From ATX-6F1 sp943369485 (GTDB taxonomy: Bacteria > Cyanobacteriota > Cyanobacteriia > PCC-6307 > Cyanobiaceae): 64,000 nucleotides of DNA. The notes beneath the pieces were generated by a model, which saw only the letters and a program-made list of their open reading frames with translations, was not told the DNA's origin and did not search any database. Positions 46,310 through 53,847 of this stretch are shown here, one piece after another (the first letter of the stretch is position 1; every line of letters starts with the position of its first letter). The stretch lies in assembly GCA_943369485.1 (NCBI GenBank), contig CALRNH020000003.1, forward strand, positions 138,985-202,984, given 5' to 3'. Both the position numbers and the translations under genes were made by a program.

Positions 46310-46681
46310 TTGAACCCCACCCTCTCGGAACGTCTGCGCCGCCGCGATCGCCATCGCCCACACCAGCTCGCTGAGCCGAGCAGTTTCTGGGTGCCGGCTG
46401 AACCGCCCACAGCCTTGGTGGCCCTGATGCAGTGCAGGGTTGAGTCCGATCCGGCGGCGCTCCCACCACCGGCGCATGAAGGGCCCCCCAGGCGAGCCGT
46501 GATCCTGGGGCTCCTGGTGTGGATGCTGGCGGTGCTGATTGATGGCGCCCTGGCCGCCGTGGCGCTGGTGCGCCCCTGGAGTCGGAGGCCAGTCAAGGCT
46601 GGCGCTTCCAGGGATGGGCGCCTGGCGCGGCGTGGTTCTCCCGCCCGTAGGGCGGCCCTGCGGCTCGAAGCGGTCCCCTGA
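46310..46681 (+). CDS. Hypothetical single-pass membrane protein
   Basis: About 123 residues with a TTG start. A basic N-terminus, then one membrane helix (about 64-87, AVILGLLVWMLAVLIDGALA) and an Arg-rich C-terminal tail. Looks plausible as a small membrane protein but lacks any recognised motif; the start is uncertain. Confidence 0.4.
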   Translation: MNPTLSERLRRRDRHRPHQLAEPSSFWVPAEPPTALVALMQCRVESDPAALPPPAHEGPPRRAVILGLLVWMLAVLIDGALAAVALVRPWSRRPVKAGASRDGRLARRGSPARRAALRLEAVP

Positions 46682-46951
46682 TCAAGCAAGTTGGTCACAG
46701 CGACAGGAAGGGCGTGCCGGCTACAGCTCTGCTGGCGGGTGCGGAGAGCGCTTGTGCCGCGAGAGAGGCGTTCAGCCTGAGCCGCCCCAAGGTGTGGACG
46801 CCATCACAGGGTTCGGATTTCCGCTGGCACGGCCGCAATCAACCGTTACGGTTCCACTAGCTTCTTCATACATAGACCAGCTGTCCAGGCGCCTCACTCG
46901 CTGCCGCCGCCTGGAGGCCCCTACACCGATCGTCCCCTCGCGTACGTTCCC

Positions 46952-47161
46952 ATGACTCTCGAATCAGGTTCCTTCGTTCAGGTCAGCGGCAAGTCCGATG
47001 GCACCTATCAGGTGGTCAGCCTCGACGACGCCTCGGAGTCCTGCTGGGTGCGCCGCTGGCCCCTGGCCCGCAATGGTTCACCTCCGTTCTGCGTCCCCCT
47101 GAGCCAGGTGACCGTGGCCATGCCTTCTGCGCTGAACTCTGAAGTCTCCGCGGTTCGCTGA
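46952..47161 (+). CDS. Small conserved hypothetical protein
   Basis: 69 residues, MTLESGSFVQVSGKSDGTYQ followed by VVSLDDASESCWVRRWPLAR. A short SH3-like beta domain is likely (GSFVQV...WVRRWPL...FCVPLSQVTVA). Good codon use. It ends four bases before the convergent DUF305 gene. The 270 bases upstream hold no gene and include an A+T-rich stretch that may be its promoter. Confidence 0.55.
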   Translation: MTLESGSFVQVSGKSDGTYQVVSLDDASESCWVRRWPLARNGSPPFCVPLSQVTVAMPSALNSEVSAVR

Positions 47162-47164
47162 GCT

Positions 47165-47875
47165 TCAGGGTTTGCTGGCATACCAGCGGCGATACCACTG
47201 GGCCATCTGCTCGATCTCCTGGCTCTGGGCCTTCACCATCGCCTGCTGCATCGCCCGCAGCGGGGGATGCTGGCTATTGGTCTGAGCCATCGAGGCCATC
47301 ATCACGCCCATGCGGTGGTGGGGAATCATCTGCTCGATGAAGGCCCGATCGAAATCAGGCGCGTTCTTCAGCCACTCAACATCGGTGGCCATCATCCCTA
47401 TTCCCCCTCCACGGCCCATCATCATTCCGGCGTTGCCGCCCATCCAGCCGCCCCAGCCGGAATAGATCCCACGGCCATAGCTTCCGCCCCACACAGGCAC
47501 ATCGCCTCCGAACCACTGCCGGTACCAGGAACGCATCTGGGCGTTCTCCTGGGTCTGGCTGGCCTTGATGCTGCCGGCCAGGGCCTTGATCTCGGGCCGC
47601 TGCGCCCGGGTGAGGGCGAGATCGGCCATGGCGATCGCCCCCTCATGGTGAGGAATCATCATCGCGATGAAGTGCTGATCCATCGACTGGACGGCCATCC
47701 GCCCCGGACCGTTCAGCCCCCTTCCCATCCCGCTTCCTGCAGGGGTCACCACCTGGGAGGGTACTGAATGCGCTGGGGCCCCCAGTGACAGGACGAGCGC
47801 TCCCAGCCCTGCAGCGGCCGCGAGCCTGAACGCCGCCGAACGTGTCGGGTCCAACGCGACATGGTGATGGCCCAT
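47165..47875 (-). CDS. DUF305 protein, two His-rich domains (CopM-like)
   Basis: About 236 residues from ATG at 47875. A signal peptide ending near GAPAHS precedes two DUF305 ferritin-like units, with FIAMMIPHHEGAIAMADLAL and FIEQMIPHHRMGVMMASMAQ, separated by a Gly/Met/Trp-rich linker (GWGGWMGGNAGMMMGRGGG). DUF305 proteins such as Synechocystis CopM bind copper in the periplasm or outside the cell. It follows the MerR-type regulator gene on the same strand and belongs to the copper island. The Met-rich linker may add metal ligands. Confidence 0.9.
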   Translation of the reverse strand: MGHHHVALDPTRSAAFRLAAAAGLGALVLSLGAPAHSVPSQVVTPAGSGMGRGLNGPGRMAVQSMDQHFIAMMIPHHEGAIAMADLALTRAQRPEIKALAGSIKASQTQENAQMRSWYRQWFGGDVPVWGGSYGRGIYSGWGGWMGGNAGMMMGRGGGIGMMATDVEWLKNAPDFDRAFIEQMIPHHRMGVMMASMAQTNSQHPPLRAMQQAMVKAQSQEIEQMAQWYRRWYASKP

Positions 47876-48006
47876 CAGCTCTGCTCCCTTGCATCCAGCT
47901 GTGCTCAGCATGGGCACGGAGCAGGGAACTGGAAGCGGCGTTGGGTGATGGATCCATCGACTCGGTGCCCAATCGTTCCCTGCTGGCCAGGCTTCACGAT
48001 CAGCCC

Positions 48007-48408
48007 TCAGATCTGAAGATTGGGGCAGATCACCGCGTCATCCTTGGCGGGATCGCTCTGCCAGCCGGCCAGCAAGCCCTGAAGTTCCTTTCGGAGCTGC
48101 CGCAGCTCCATGATCTGTCCATCGATCCGCTTGATCTGGCGCCCCAGCTGGATGGCGATGTCGTCGCAGGGCAGCTCACCAGCATCGTGAACCGCCAGGC
48201 AGCCCTGGATCTCCTCCAGGCTGAGCCCGAGGGTCTTGAGCCGGCGGATGAACTCCAGGCGCTGCAGGCTCTGCTCAGCGAACAGGCGGTAACCGCCCTG
48301 GCTGCGGCCGATTGCCGGCAGCAGGCCCAGGTCCTCGTAGTAGCGCAGGGTCTTCACCGGCAGGCCACTGCGGCCGGCCAGGGCCCCGATCTTCATGCCG
48401 GTCTTCAT
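48007..48408 (-). CDS. MerR-type heavy-metal-responsive regulator
   Basis: 133 residues from ATG at 48408. N-terminal winged helix MKIGALAGRSGLPVKTLRYY with EDLGLLPA, dimerisation coiled coil around QIKRIDGQIMELRQLRKELQ, and Cys in GELPCDD and ICPNLQI consistent with a metal site of the CueR/HMR type. MerR proteins distort 19-20-base spacers to activate promoters on metal binding. Two such promoters are found: one adjoining this gene (48427-48458) and one at 52790-52821. An upstream ATG at 48438 lies inside the operator and is less likely. Confidence 0.92.
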   Translation of the reverse strand: MKTGMKIGALAGRSGLPVKTLRYYEDLGLLPAIGRSQGGYRLFAEQSLQRLEFIRRLKTLGLSLEEIQGCLAVHDAGELPCDDIAIQLGRQIKRIDGQIMELRQLRKELQGLLAGWQSDPAKDDAVICPNLQI

Positions 48409-48426
48409 GCAACAGCTGCCACGGGC

Positions 48427-48458
48427 TTGACTCTCCATCCGTGGGGAGACTTTAAACT
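48427..48458 (+). promoter_or_regulatory. MerR-type promoter for the copper operon
   Basis: TTGACT at 48427-48432, a 19-20-base spacer with the dyad TCTCC/GGAGA, and a -10-like TTAAACT at 48452-48458. The overlong spacer is the hallmark of MerR-activated promoters. It would drive the DUF3721-DUF3721-membrane-CopA-cupredoxin operon. Twenty of the first 25 bases are identical to the site at 52790-52821. Confidence 0.8.
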
Positions 48459-48492
48459 GGTGTTGGCTCTCCTCCCCCACCACCGGTTGTCC

Positions 48493-48708
48493 TTGAACCC
48501 CATCGCTCTGGCTCTGCTCCTCTCGGCAGTCGCTGTCCTGGCCCCCAGCGCCGCCCGCGCCCAGGCCAACGACATGTTCCCGAGCAAGGCTGCTGCGGAA
48601 CAGCGAGCCAGGGAACTGAACTGCAGCGGCGCCTTTGCGATGGGCAAGGAATGGATGCCCTGCCAGAACTTTGAGGTCTATGAGAAGGCCCTCTCCAAGC
48701 AGAAGTGA
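48493..48708 (+). CDS. DUF3721-like secreted metal-binding peptide A
   Basis: 71 residues from TTG at 48493, 35 bases after the MerR-type promoter. Signal peptide MNPIALALLLSAVAVLAPSA (initiator Leu read as Met), then a short domain with AAAEQRARELNCSGAFAM and MGKEWMPCQNFEVYEKAL. The Cys-x12-Cys pair with intervening Met residues matches the DUF3721 pattern. Paralogue of the next gene. Its place in a MerR operon suggests a periplasmic copper-handling role; this is inference. Confidence 0.8.
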   Translation: MNPIALALLLSAVAVLAPSAARAQANDMFPSKAAAEQRARELNCSGAFAMGKEWMPCQNFEVYEKALSKQK

Positions 48709-48767
48709 GTCCAGCGGTTCCCTGTCCCAGCTCTGATTCTTGCCCTGAGCATCCCCGCGGCACTTCG

Positions 48768-49022
48768 ATGACCCCGCACCCCACCAGCCCCCTCCAGCAG
48801 CCCTACGGGTGGGTCCTGCTGGTCGGCCTGTCGGCGCTGGCCTTCGCCCCGCTTCTCACCACCGCACCCGCTGCGGCGCACATGAAGGGCATGTTCAAGA
48901 CCAGGCAGGAAGCTGAAACGCGCGCCGTCGAACTCAGGTGCAAGGGCGCGTTTGCGATGGGCAACCTCTGGATGCCCTGCGCCAATGAGCAGGTGCTGCA
49001 CAGGGCTCTTCAGAACGAGTGA
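48768..49022 (+). CDS. DUF3721-like secreted metal-binding peptide B
   Basis: 84 residues. A membrane/signal segment (about 14-37) ending APAAAH is followed by MKGMFKTRQEAETRAVELRC, KGAFAMGNLWMPC and ANEQVLHRAL, the same C-x12-C core with two Met as in peptide A. The N-terminus is longer and may anchor the protein. Second gene of the copper operon, 59 bases after the first. Confidence 0.8.
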   Translation: MTPHPTSPLQQPYGWVLLVGLSALAFAPLLTTAPAAAHMKGMFKTRQEAETRAVELRCKGAFAMGNLWMPCANEQVLHRALQNE

Positions 49023-49041
49023 CCCCAACTCACCAACCCCA

Positions 49042-49323
49042 GTGACTCAGAGACACCTGCGCCGCCGTATCCATCGGGCCCTGGTGCCGATCGCGGCGCT
49101 CCCGCTGATCATCACCGCACTGTCGGGCTCGATCTACGGTCTGCTGCTGGAGAACAACGTTGAGGCTATCTGGCTTCTGAAGATCCACACGGGCAACTTC
49201 GGAATCATCAACTTGCAGCCCTATTACTCGGCGATCATTGGAATCCTCACCCTGATGATTGCCATCTCCGGCATTGGCTTGCTGTTCCGCGGTCGTCGCA
49301 AGAAACCAATCGCTGTGAGCTAG
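49042..49323 (+). CDS. PepSY-associated-type small membrane protein
   Basis: 93 residues from GTG at 49042. Two membrane helices: VPIAALPLIITALSGSIYGL and YYSAIIGILTLMIAISGIGL, connected by a periplasmic loop WLLKIHTGNFGIINLQPYY. The RRIHRALVPIAALPLIITALSGS opening resembles the first helix of PepSY-TM proteins found with metal transport genes. Third gene of the copper operon, 19 bases after peptide B. Confidence 0.65.
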   Translation: MTQRHLRRRIHRALVPIAALPLIITALSGSIYGLLLENNVEAIWLLKIHTGNFGIINLQPYYSAIIGILTLMIAISGIGLLFRGRRKKPIAVS

Positions 49324-49401
49324 ATGGCAAGAGCCCTCGAAGGCGGATACGACTCAGTAGTGATCAACCTCCGTTGAAGCGAACCACCAATAGCTTGGGG
49401 G

Positions 49402-51558
49402 ATGACACCTGGCGATGGTCCGATTCCTGATGACAGGTCCGCGATGAGCCCAGCTTCCCCCAGTCCAGTCTGCTGTCATGCCGAGAACCCACCTGGATCG
49501 GCAGACGGCATGGAGCGGGAGTTGGCCCACGAGCTCACGCTCCTGCGCCGCAAGCTCACCGTGGCGGCTGTGCTCACCGTCCTGGTGGTGCTCTCCAGCC
49601 TGCCCCACATGCTCGGAGGCCGGCCGCTTCCCTTCCTGCCGGCCTGGTTCACCAGCCCCTGGACCCAGCTGATCCTCACGACACCGGTGCTGTTCTGGTG
49701 CGGGCGGGAGTTCTTCACGGGTGCCGTTTCCGGCTTCCGTCAGCACAACGCCGACATGAACACCCTGGTGGCCGCCGGCACCGGCATCGCCTGGCTCGCT
49801 TCGCTGGTCGCCACCGTCGCTCCGCAGCTGCTCACGGCCGAGGGACTGCCAGCGGACGTCTACTACGAAACCGCCGCGGTGATCCTCACCTTCGTGCTGC
49901 TGGGTCGCCTGCTGGAGGCCCGGGCCCGCGGACAGACCTCCGAAGCGATCAGGCGCCTGCTCCAGCTGCAGCCGCCAACGGCCCGGGTGCTGCGCGGCGG
50001 CGTGCCTCAGGAGATCCCGGTGGCGCTGGTGGTGGTGGGGGATCGGGTGCAGGTGCGTCCCGGAGAGAAGCTGCCCGTGGATGGAATTGTGGTGGAGGGA
50101 CGCTCCTGGGTGGAGGAAGCGATGCTCACCGGTGAGCCCACCGCGGTCGAAAAGGGCCCCGGCGACGCGGTGATCGGCGCCTCGATGAACCGCAGCGGCA
50201 GCTTCAGCTTCCGGGTCAGCCGGGTGGGTGCTGACACCGTGCTCGCCCAGATCGTGGAACTGGTTCGCCAGGCCCAGAGCTCCCGCACCCAGGTGCAGCG
50301 CCTGGCCGATCAGGTCGTGGGTTGGTTCGTGCCGGTGGTGATTGCCCTGGCCATTGCCGCCTTCGTGGTGTGGTTCCTGATCAGCGGCAACCCGGTGCTG
50401 GCGATGCTGTTTCTGGTGAGCGTGCTCGTGATCGCCTGCCCCTGCGCCCTGGGCCTGGCCACGCCAACCTCGATCATGGTGGCCTCCGGCAAAGGGGCGG
50501 AGAACGGTCTGATCTTTCGCAGTGCTGAGGCCCTCGAAACCGCCGGCGCTCTGCGCACCATCGTGCTCGACAAGACCGGCACCCTCACCCGCGGCCACCC
50601 GGCCGTGACCGATTTCGAGCGGCTGCCCAGTGGACTGCCCGGTGGCCGGCTTCCGGCCCAGGCCCTGCTGGCCGCCGTGGCGGCCCTGGAGGAGCGCTCG
50701 GAGCATCCGCTGGCCGAGGCGATCGTGGCCTACATCCGCCCCCAGCTCCAGGATCCGCAGCTGCCCGCCGTGGAGGACTTCGAGGCGTTGGCGGGACGGG
50801 GCGTCAAAGGCCGCACGGCTGAGATGGACGTGCTGGTGGGGACCCCCCGCTGGCTCAACGATCTGGGTCACGACACCACGGCACTTGAGCCTCAGGTGGC
50901 TCGGCTCGAGGCTGCGGCCTGCAGCGTGGCGGCGGTGGCGGTGGACGGACGAATCGAAGCCTGTTTCGGTGTCGCGGATCCAGCCAAGGAAGGCGCCCGC
51001 GCCGCCGTGGCCGCCCTGCGGCGTCTGGGCTTGCAGGTGGTGATGCTCAGCGGCGATGCCCGCCGCACCGCCGAGGTGGTGGCGGCCGAGGTGGGGATCG
51101 AACGGGTCATCGCCGAGGTGCGACCCGCCGACAAGGCCGCCGTGATCCGTCGGCTGCAGGAGCAGGGGGAGGGCCCGGTGGCGATGGTGGGTGACGGCAT
51201 CAACGACGCCCCGGCCCTCGCCCAGGCTGATGTGGGCCTGGCCATGGGCACCGGCACCGATGTGGCGATCGCCGCCAGCGACATCACCTTGATTTCAGGC
51301 AACCTGGCCGGGGTGCCCGCGGCGATCGAGCTCAGCCGCGCCGCCATGGCCAACATCCGCCAGAACCTGGTCTTCGCTTTCGCCTACAACGTGGCCGGCC
51401 TGCCGATCGCTGCCGGGCTGCTGTTCCCCTTCACCGGCTGGCTGCTCAGCCCGATGATCGCTGGTGCCGCCATGGCGTTCAGTTCCGTGTCGGTGGTGAG
51501 CAATGCGCTGCGGTTGCGCCGTTTCCGGCCCACTCCCCTCCCGGTTGCGGCGTCGTGA
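49402..51558 (+). CDS. copA: Copper-transporting P1B-type ATPase without N-terminal MBD
   Basis: 718 residues. Key P1B features: CPC in VIACPCALGLATPTS (near 345), phosphorylation site DKTGTLT with Asp390, EHPLAEAI (HP motif), GDGINDAPAL hinge, YN in AFAYNVAGLPIAAG and MAFSSVSVVSNALRL in the last helix, the combination typical of Cu+ exporters. There is no N-terminal CxxC heavy-metal-associated domain; only CCHAE near the start. ATG at 49402 or 49444. It ends in an overlap with the cupredoxin gene. Function: export of Cu+ (or Ag+) from the cytosol. Confidence 0.93.
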   Translation: MTPGDGPIPDDRSAMSPASPSPVCCHAENPPGSADGMERELAHELTLLRRKLTVAAVLTVLVVLSSLPHMLGGRPLPFLPAWFTSPWTQLILTTPVLFWCGREFFTGAVSGFRQHNADMNTLVAAGTGIAWLASLVATVAPQLLTAEGLPADVYYETAAVILTFVLLGRLLEARARGQTSEAIRRLLQLQPPTARVLRGGVPQEIPVALVVVGDRVQVRPGEKLPVDGIVVEGRSWVEEAMLTGEPTAVEKGPGDAVIGASMNRSGSFSFRVSRVGADTVLAQIVELVRQAQSSRTQVQRLADQVVGWFVPVVIALAIAAFVVWFLISGNPVLAMLFLVSVLVIACPCALGLATPTSIMVASGKGAENGLIFRSAEALETAGALRTIVLDKTGTLTRGHPAVTDFERLPSGLPGGRLPAQALLAAVAALEERSEHPLAEAIVAYIRPQLQDPQLPAVEDFEALAGRGVKGRTAEMDVLVGTPRWLNDLGHDTTALEPQVARLEAAACSVAAVAVDGRIEACFGVADPAKEGARAAVAALRRLGLQVVMLSGDARRTAEVVAAEVGIERVIAEVRPADKAAVIRRLQEQGEGPVAMVGDGINDAPALAQADVGLAMGTGTDVAIAASDITLISGNLAGVPAAIELSRAAMANIRQNLVFAFAYNVAGLPIAAGLLFPFTGWLLSPMIAGAAMAFSSVSVVSNALRLRRFRPTPLPVAAS

Positions 51559-52022
51559 TGGTGTGGGCGTTGCTGATGGCGGGGGGCGGGATGCATGGGG
51601 CTGTCCGCGATGCGGCAGAACCCCTCTGGCGCACGGTCGAGCAGCCCTTGGGCCTCAATGTGCTGGTGGTGGTGGTGGGTCTTGCCCTGATTGCCGCCGA
51701 GCTGTGGTGGTTCCTGGGTCGCCATGGGGTCGGTGTGGCGGCTCGGATGGGGGACCAGGGAGTCCAGGAGATCATGATCACCGTGGATGGCGGCTATGCC
51801 CCCGCCCGGATCAAGGCGTTGGCGGGCCGCCCGCTCAGGCTGTCCTTTCACCGGATCGATCCGAGCGGCTGTGTGGCCCAGGTGATTTTTCCCGACTTCC
51901 ACAAAACCCTCGATCTTCCCCTCAAGGCCACCACCACCCTGGAGTTGCCGCCCACAGAGCCGGGGGTCTACCCCTTTCACTGCGGCATGAACATGGTCCG
52001 CGGTGAGCTCCTGCTGGAGTGA
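51558..52022 (+). CDS. Cupredoxin-domain membrane protein
   Basis: 154 residues; ATG at 51558 overlaps the ATPase stop (TGATG). One membrane helix (about 33-54) precedes a cupredoxin domain: ITVDGGYAPARIKALAGRPL, LSFHRIDPSGCVAQVIFPDF and GVYPFHCGMNMVRGEL, with His, Cys and Met ligands clustered as in Cu-binding cupredoxins. It probably accepts copper exported by the coupled ATPase, in the periplasm. Last gene of the operon, convergent with the second DUF305 gene. Confidence 0.88.
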   Translation: MVWALLMAGGGMHGAVRDAAEPLWRTVEQPLGLNVLVVVVGLALIAAELWWFLGRHGVGVAARMGDQGVQEIMITVDGGYAPARIKALAGRPLRLSFHRIDPSGCVAQVIFPDFHKTLDLPLKATTTLELPPTEPGVYPFHCGMNMVRGELLLE

Positions 52023-52038
52023 GCTCCAGAACGCAGCG

Positions 52039-52758
52039 TCACAGCGAGAACAGCTTGTCGTACTTGTGGTAGTCGGGCTTGCGTAAGCCTTCCAGCGCCA
52101 GCATCCTGCGCAGCGCGATGATCTCGGCCCGCTGGGCCACGATCACGCCGCGCGCAAAGCGCCGGATCGTGGGGTTGGTGCTCTTGGCCAGGGCGTCGTG
52201 GGCCATGATCAGCGCCCCGCCGTGGTGGTCGAGCATGCCCTCGAGGAACCACACCACGCGGTTCTCCTTGCTGGGGAGCTCAGCCATCATCCGCATGCCA
52301 TCGATCTGGGCCTGGCCCATGCGGGTGAGGCCCGCCAGGCAGTTCGGATCGCCGCCGCTCGCCAGCGCCACCGGGTAGACGGGCGCCTGGGGGTACCAGG
52401 CCTTGCGCCACAGCCCCATGGCCCTGATCTCGCCCGCCTGATCGCGCCAGATCGTTTTGGCCAGGGCCCCCACGCCAGGTGCTCCGATGCCAAAGACGAC
52501 TTCGCTCATCCGCAGCGCCCCGGTGTGGTGCTGCACCATGCCGTCAATGAAGCGCAGGTCGTAGGTGGCGCCGGCAGGGCCCACATCATGGGCGTGGCCG
52601 GCATGGGCAGGATCCGCACCGATCGGGGTCGTCAGACCAGGTTTGCCGTCCATGCCGCGATGCCCCGCGTGGGGATCGATCTGGGCCAGGGCCGGGGAGG
52701 AGAGCAGCGCAGCCAGGGTGAGTGCGGAGACCCCGAACCGGAACGAGGGTCCAGCCAT
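52039..52758 (-). CDS. DUF305 protein (CopM-like), second copy
   Basis: 239 residues from ATG at 52758. Signal peptide ends near PALAQ. A His-rich segment (HAGHRGMDGKPG, DPAHAGHAHDVG) is followed by two DUF305 units with FIDGMVQHHTGALRMSEVVF and FLEGMLDHHGGALIMAHDAL. Likely a periplasmic or secreted copper-binding protein. It is transcribed from its own MerR-type promoter (52790-52821), 31 bases upstream, opposite to the main copper operon. Confidence 0.92.
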   Translation of the reverse strand: MAGPSFRFGVSALTLAALLSSPALAQIDPHAGHRGMDGKPGLTTPIGADPAHAGHAHDVGPAGATYDLRFIDGMVQHHTGALRMSEVVFGIGAPGVGALAKTIWRDQAGEIRAMGLWRKAWYPQAPVYPVALASGGDPNCLAGLTRMGQAQIDGMRMMAELPSKENRVVWFLEGMLDHHGGALIMAHDALAKSTNPTIRRFARGVIVAQRAEIIALRRMLALEGLRKPDYHKYDKLFSL

Positions 52759-52789
52759 GGCAAACGGGGGTGAACAGATGAGTTGCCCC

Positions 52790-52821
52790 ACCCTATGGTC
52801 TCCACTTGGGTGGAGAGTCAA
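52790..52821 (-). promoter_or_regulatory. Second MerR-type promoter (DUF305 gene)
   Basis: On the minus strand TTGACT (52821-52816) is followed by a 19-base spacer with arms CTCCAC and GTGGAG, then ATAGGGT as the -10 region (52796-52790). Same architecture and 20/25 identity with the site at 48427-48458. This indicates common control by the MerR-type protein encoded at 48007-48408. Confidence 0.8.
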
Positions 52822-53088
52822 GGGGCAGCTCGAACGCGGCCCATCGCTTGGGGCCTCGATCCTGAGCCCCGCTCAGACGCCCGCTTCCACTTCGACCACC
52901 AGCCTTGCGGGAGAGGCCGTGAGGCGCCTGAAGGTTCCACTGCTCTGTGGTCGCCGTGCATCGTCGTCCGGTCTGGAGGGTGAACGCTTCCGAGTCGGGC
53001 CCGTCGTGGGTGTCTGGGGCCGCAGGCCATGGGCCATGCGCCATGCGCCATGGCCATGGCAGAGCTATTCCGCCCTGAGGGAGGTGAA

Positions 53089-53847
53089 TCAGGCCGTTCC
53101 CGCCTCCAGCAGCCGCTCGATCTGATCGAGGGCCCCATCGAGGGGGTCGATCGCCGCAGTCAGGGCGGCGCCGCTGGCTTCCTCGGTGCTCCACTGGCGA
53201 TCGATCTGGCGCCGCAGTTGTTGCAGGCCCCCCTCGATCGCCTCCAGCCGGGTGGAAAGGGCCAGCAGCCGTGCCTCGCGCTCGTCCATCCCCTGGTGGG
53301 CGGCGCTGAGGTTGCGGCGCAACTGCTCAACAAGGCGCCGGCGCTCCTGGCGCAGGGGCCCGTCGGCTTCGCGCTCAAGGGCCTGTTCCTCGCGTCGCAG
53401 GCGAAGGGAGAGATCACCCGTGGAGAGCAGCACGCCGCCGCCGGACTGGAGCAAGGGGCGGCGGCTTTCCAGCCTCTCGGGCAGGGCCGTCAACCGTTCG
53501 CAGCAGAGCTGCACCAGACCCAGGGCCTCAAGCTGGGCCGATGCGGTGAAGCGCTCGATCGCCTGCAGTCGCAAGGTCGCCGCCTGGGCCGCCAGTTCGC
53601 TTGAGCGCAGCAGGGCCGCATCGATGCCGGCCTCCACCCGGCGGTCGTGCAGCCGCTGACCTTGGCTGGGGCGGCGGCGCAGGCCACGGCCCAGGGCCGC
53701 CAGCAGCAGGGCGCTCAGCAGAGCCAGCAGCAGCCCCGGCACCAGGCCCAGCAGGCCAAGCTTGACCACCACCAGCAGCAGCACGCCTGCGGCGGCGACC
53801 GCCAGGGGTTCATCGAGGGGATCGGCCCAGGTGGGCAGGCGTGCCAT
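53089..53847 (-). CDS. Membrane-anchored coiled-coil protein
   Basis: 252 residues. Two hydrophobic segments (about 13-35 and 33-53, forming one or two helices) then a long Arg/Glu/Leu-rich coiled coil (about 60-230), with LSLRLRREEQALEREADGPL and MDEREARLLALSTRLEAIEG. No enzymatic motif. Its ATG overlaps the stop of the VWA lipoprotein gene (TGATG), so the two are translationally coupled and probably act together. The protein could scaffold or signal at the membrane. No family recognised. Confidence 0.75.
   Translation of the reverse strand: MARLPTWADPLDEPLAVAAAGVLLLVVVKLGLLGLVPGLLLALLSALLLAALGRGLRRRPSQGQRLHDRRVEAGIDAALLRSSELAAQAATLRLQAIERFTASAQLEALGLVQLCCERLTALPERLESRRPLLQSGGGVLLSTGDLSLRLRREEQALEREADGPLRQERRRLVEQLRRNLSAAHQGMDEREARLLALSTRLEAIEGGLQQLRRQIDRQWSTEEASGAALTAAIDPLDGALDQIERLLEAGTA

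Noticed and set aside
53034..53062. Short GCCATGC/GCCATGG repeats
   Set aside because: Too short and irregular to be a repeat array; probably slippage in intergenic DNA.
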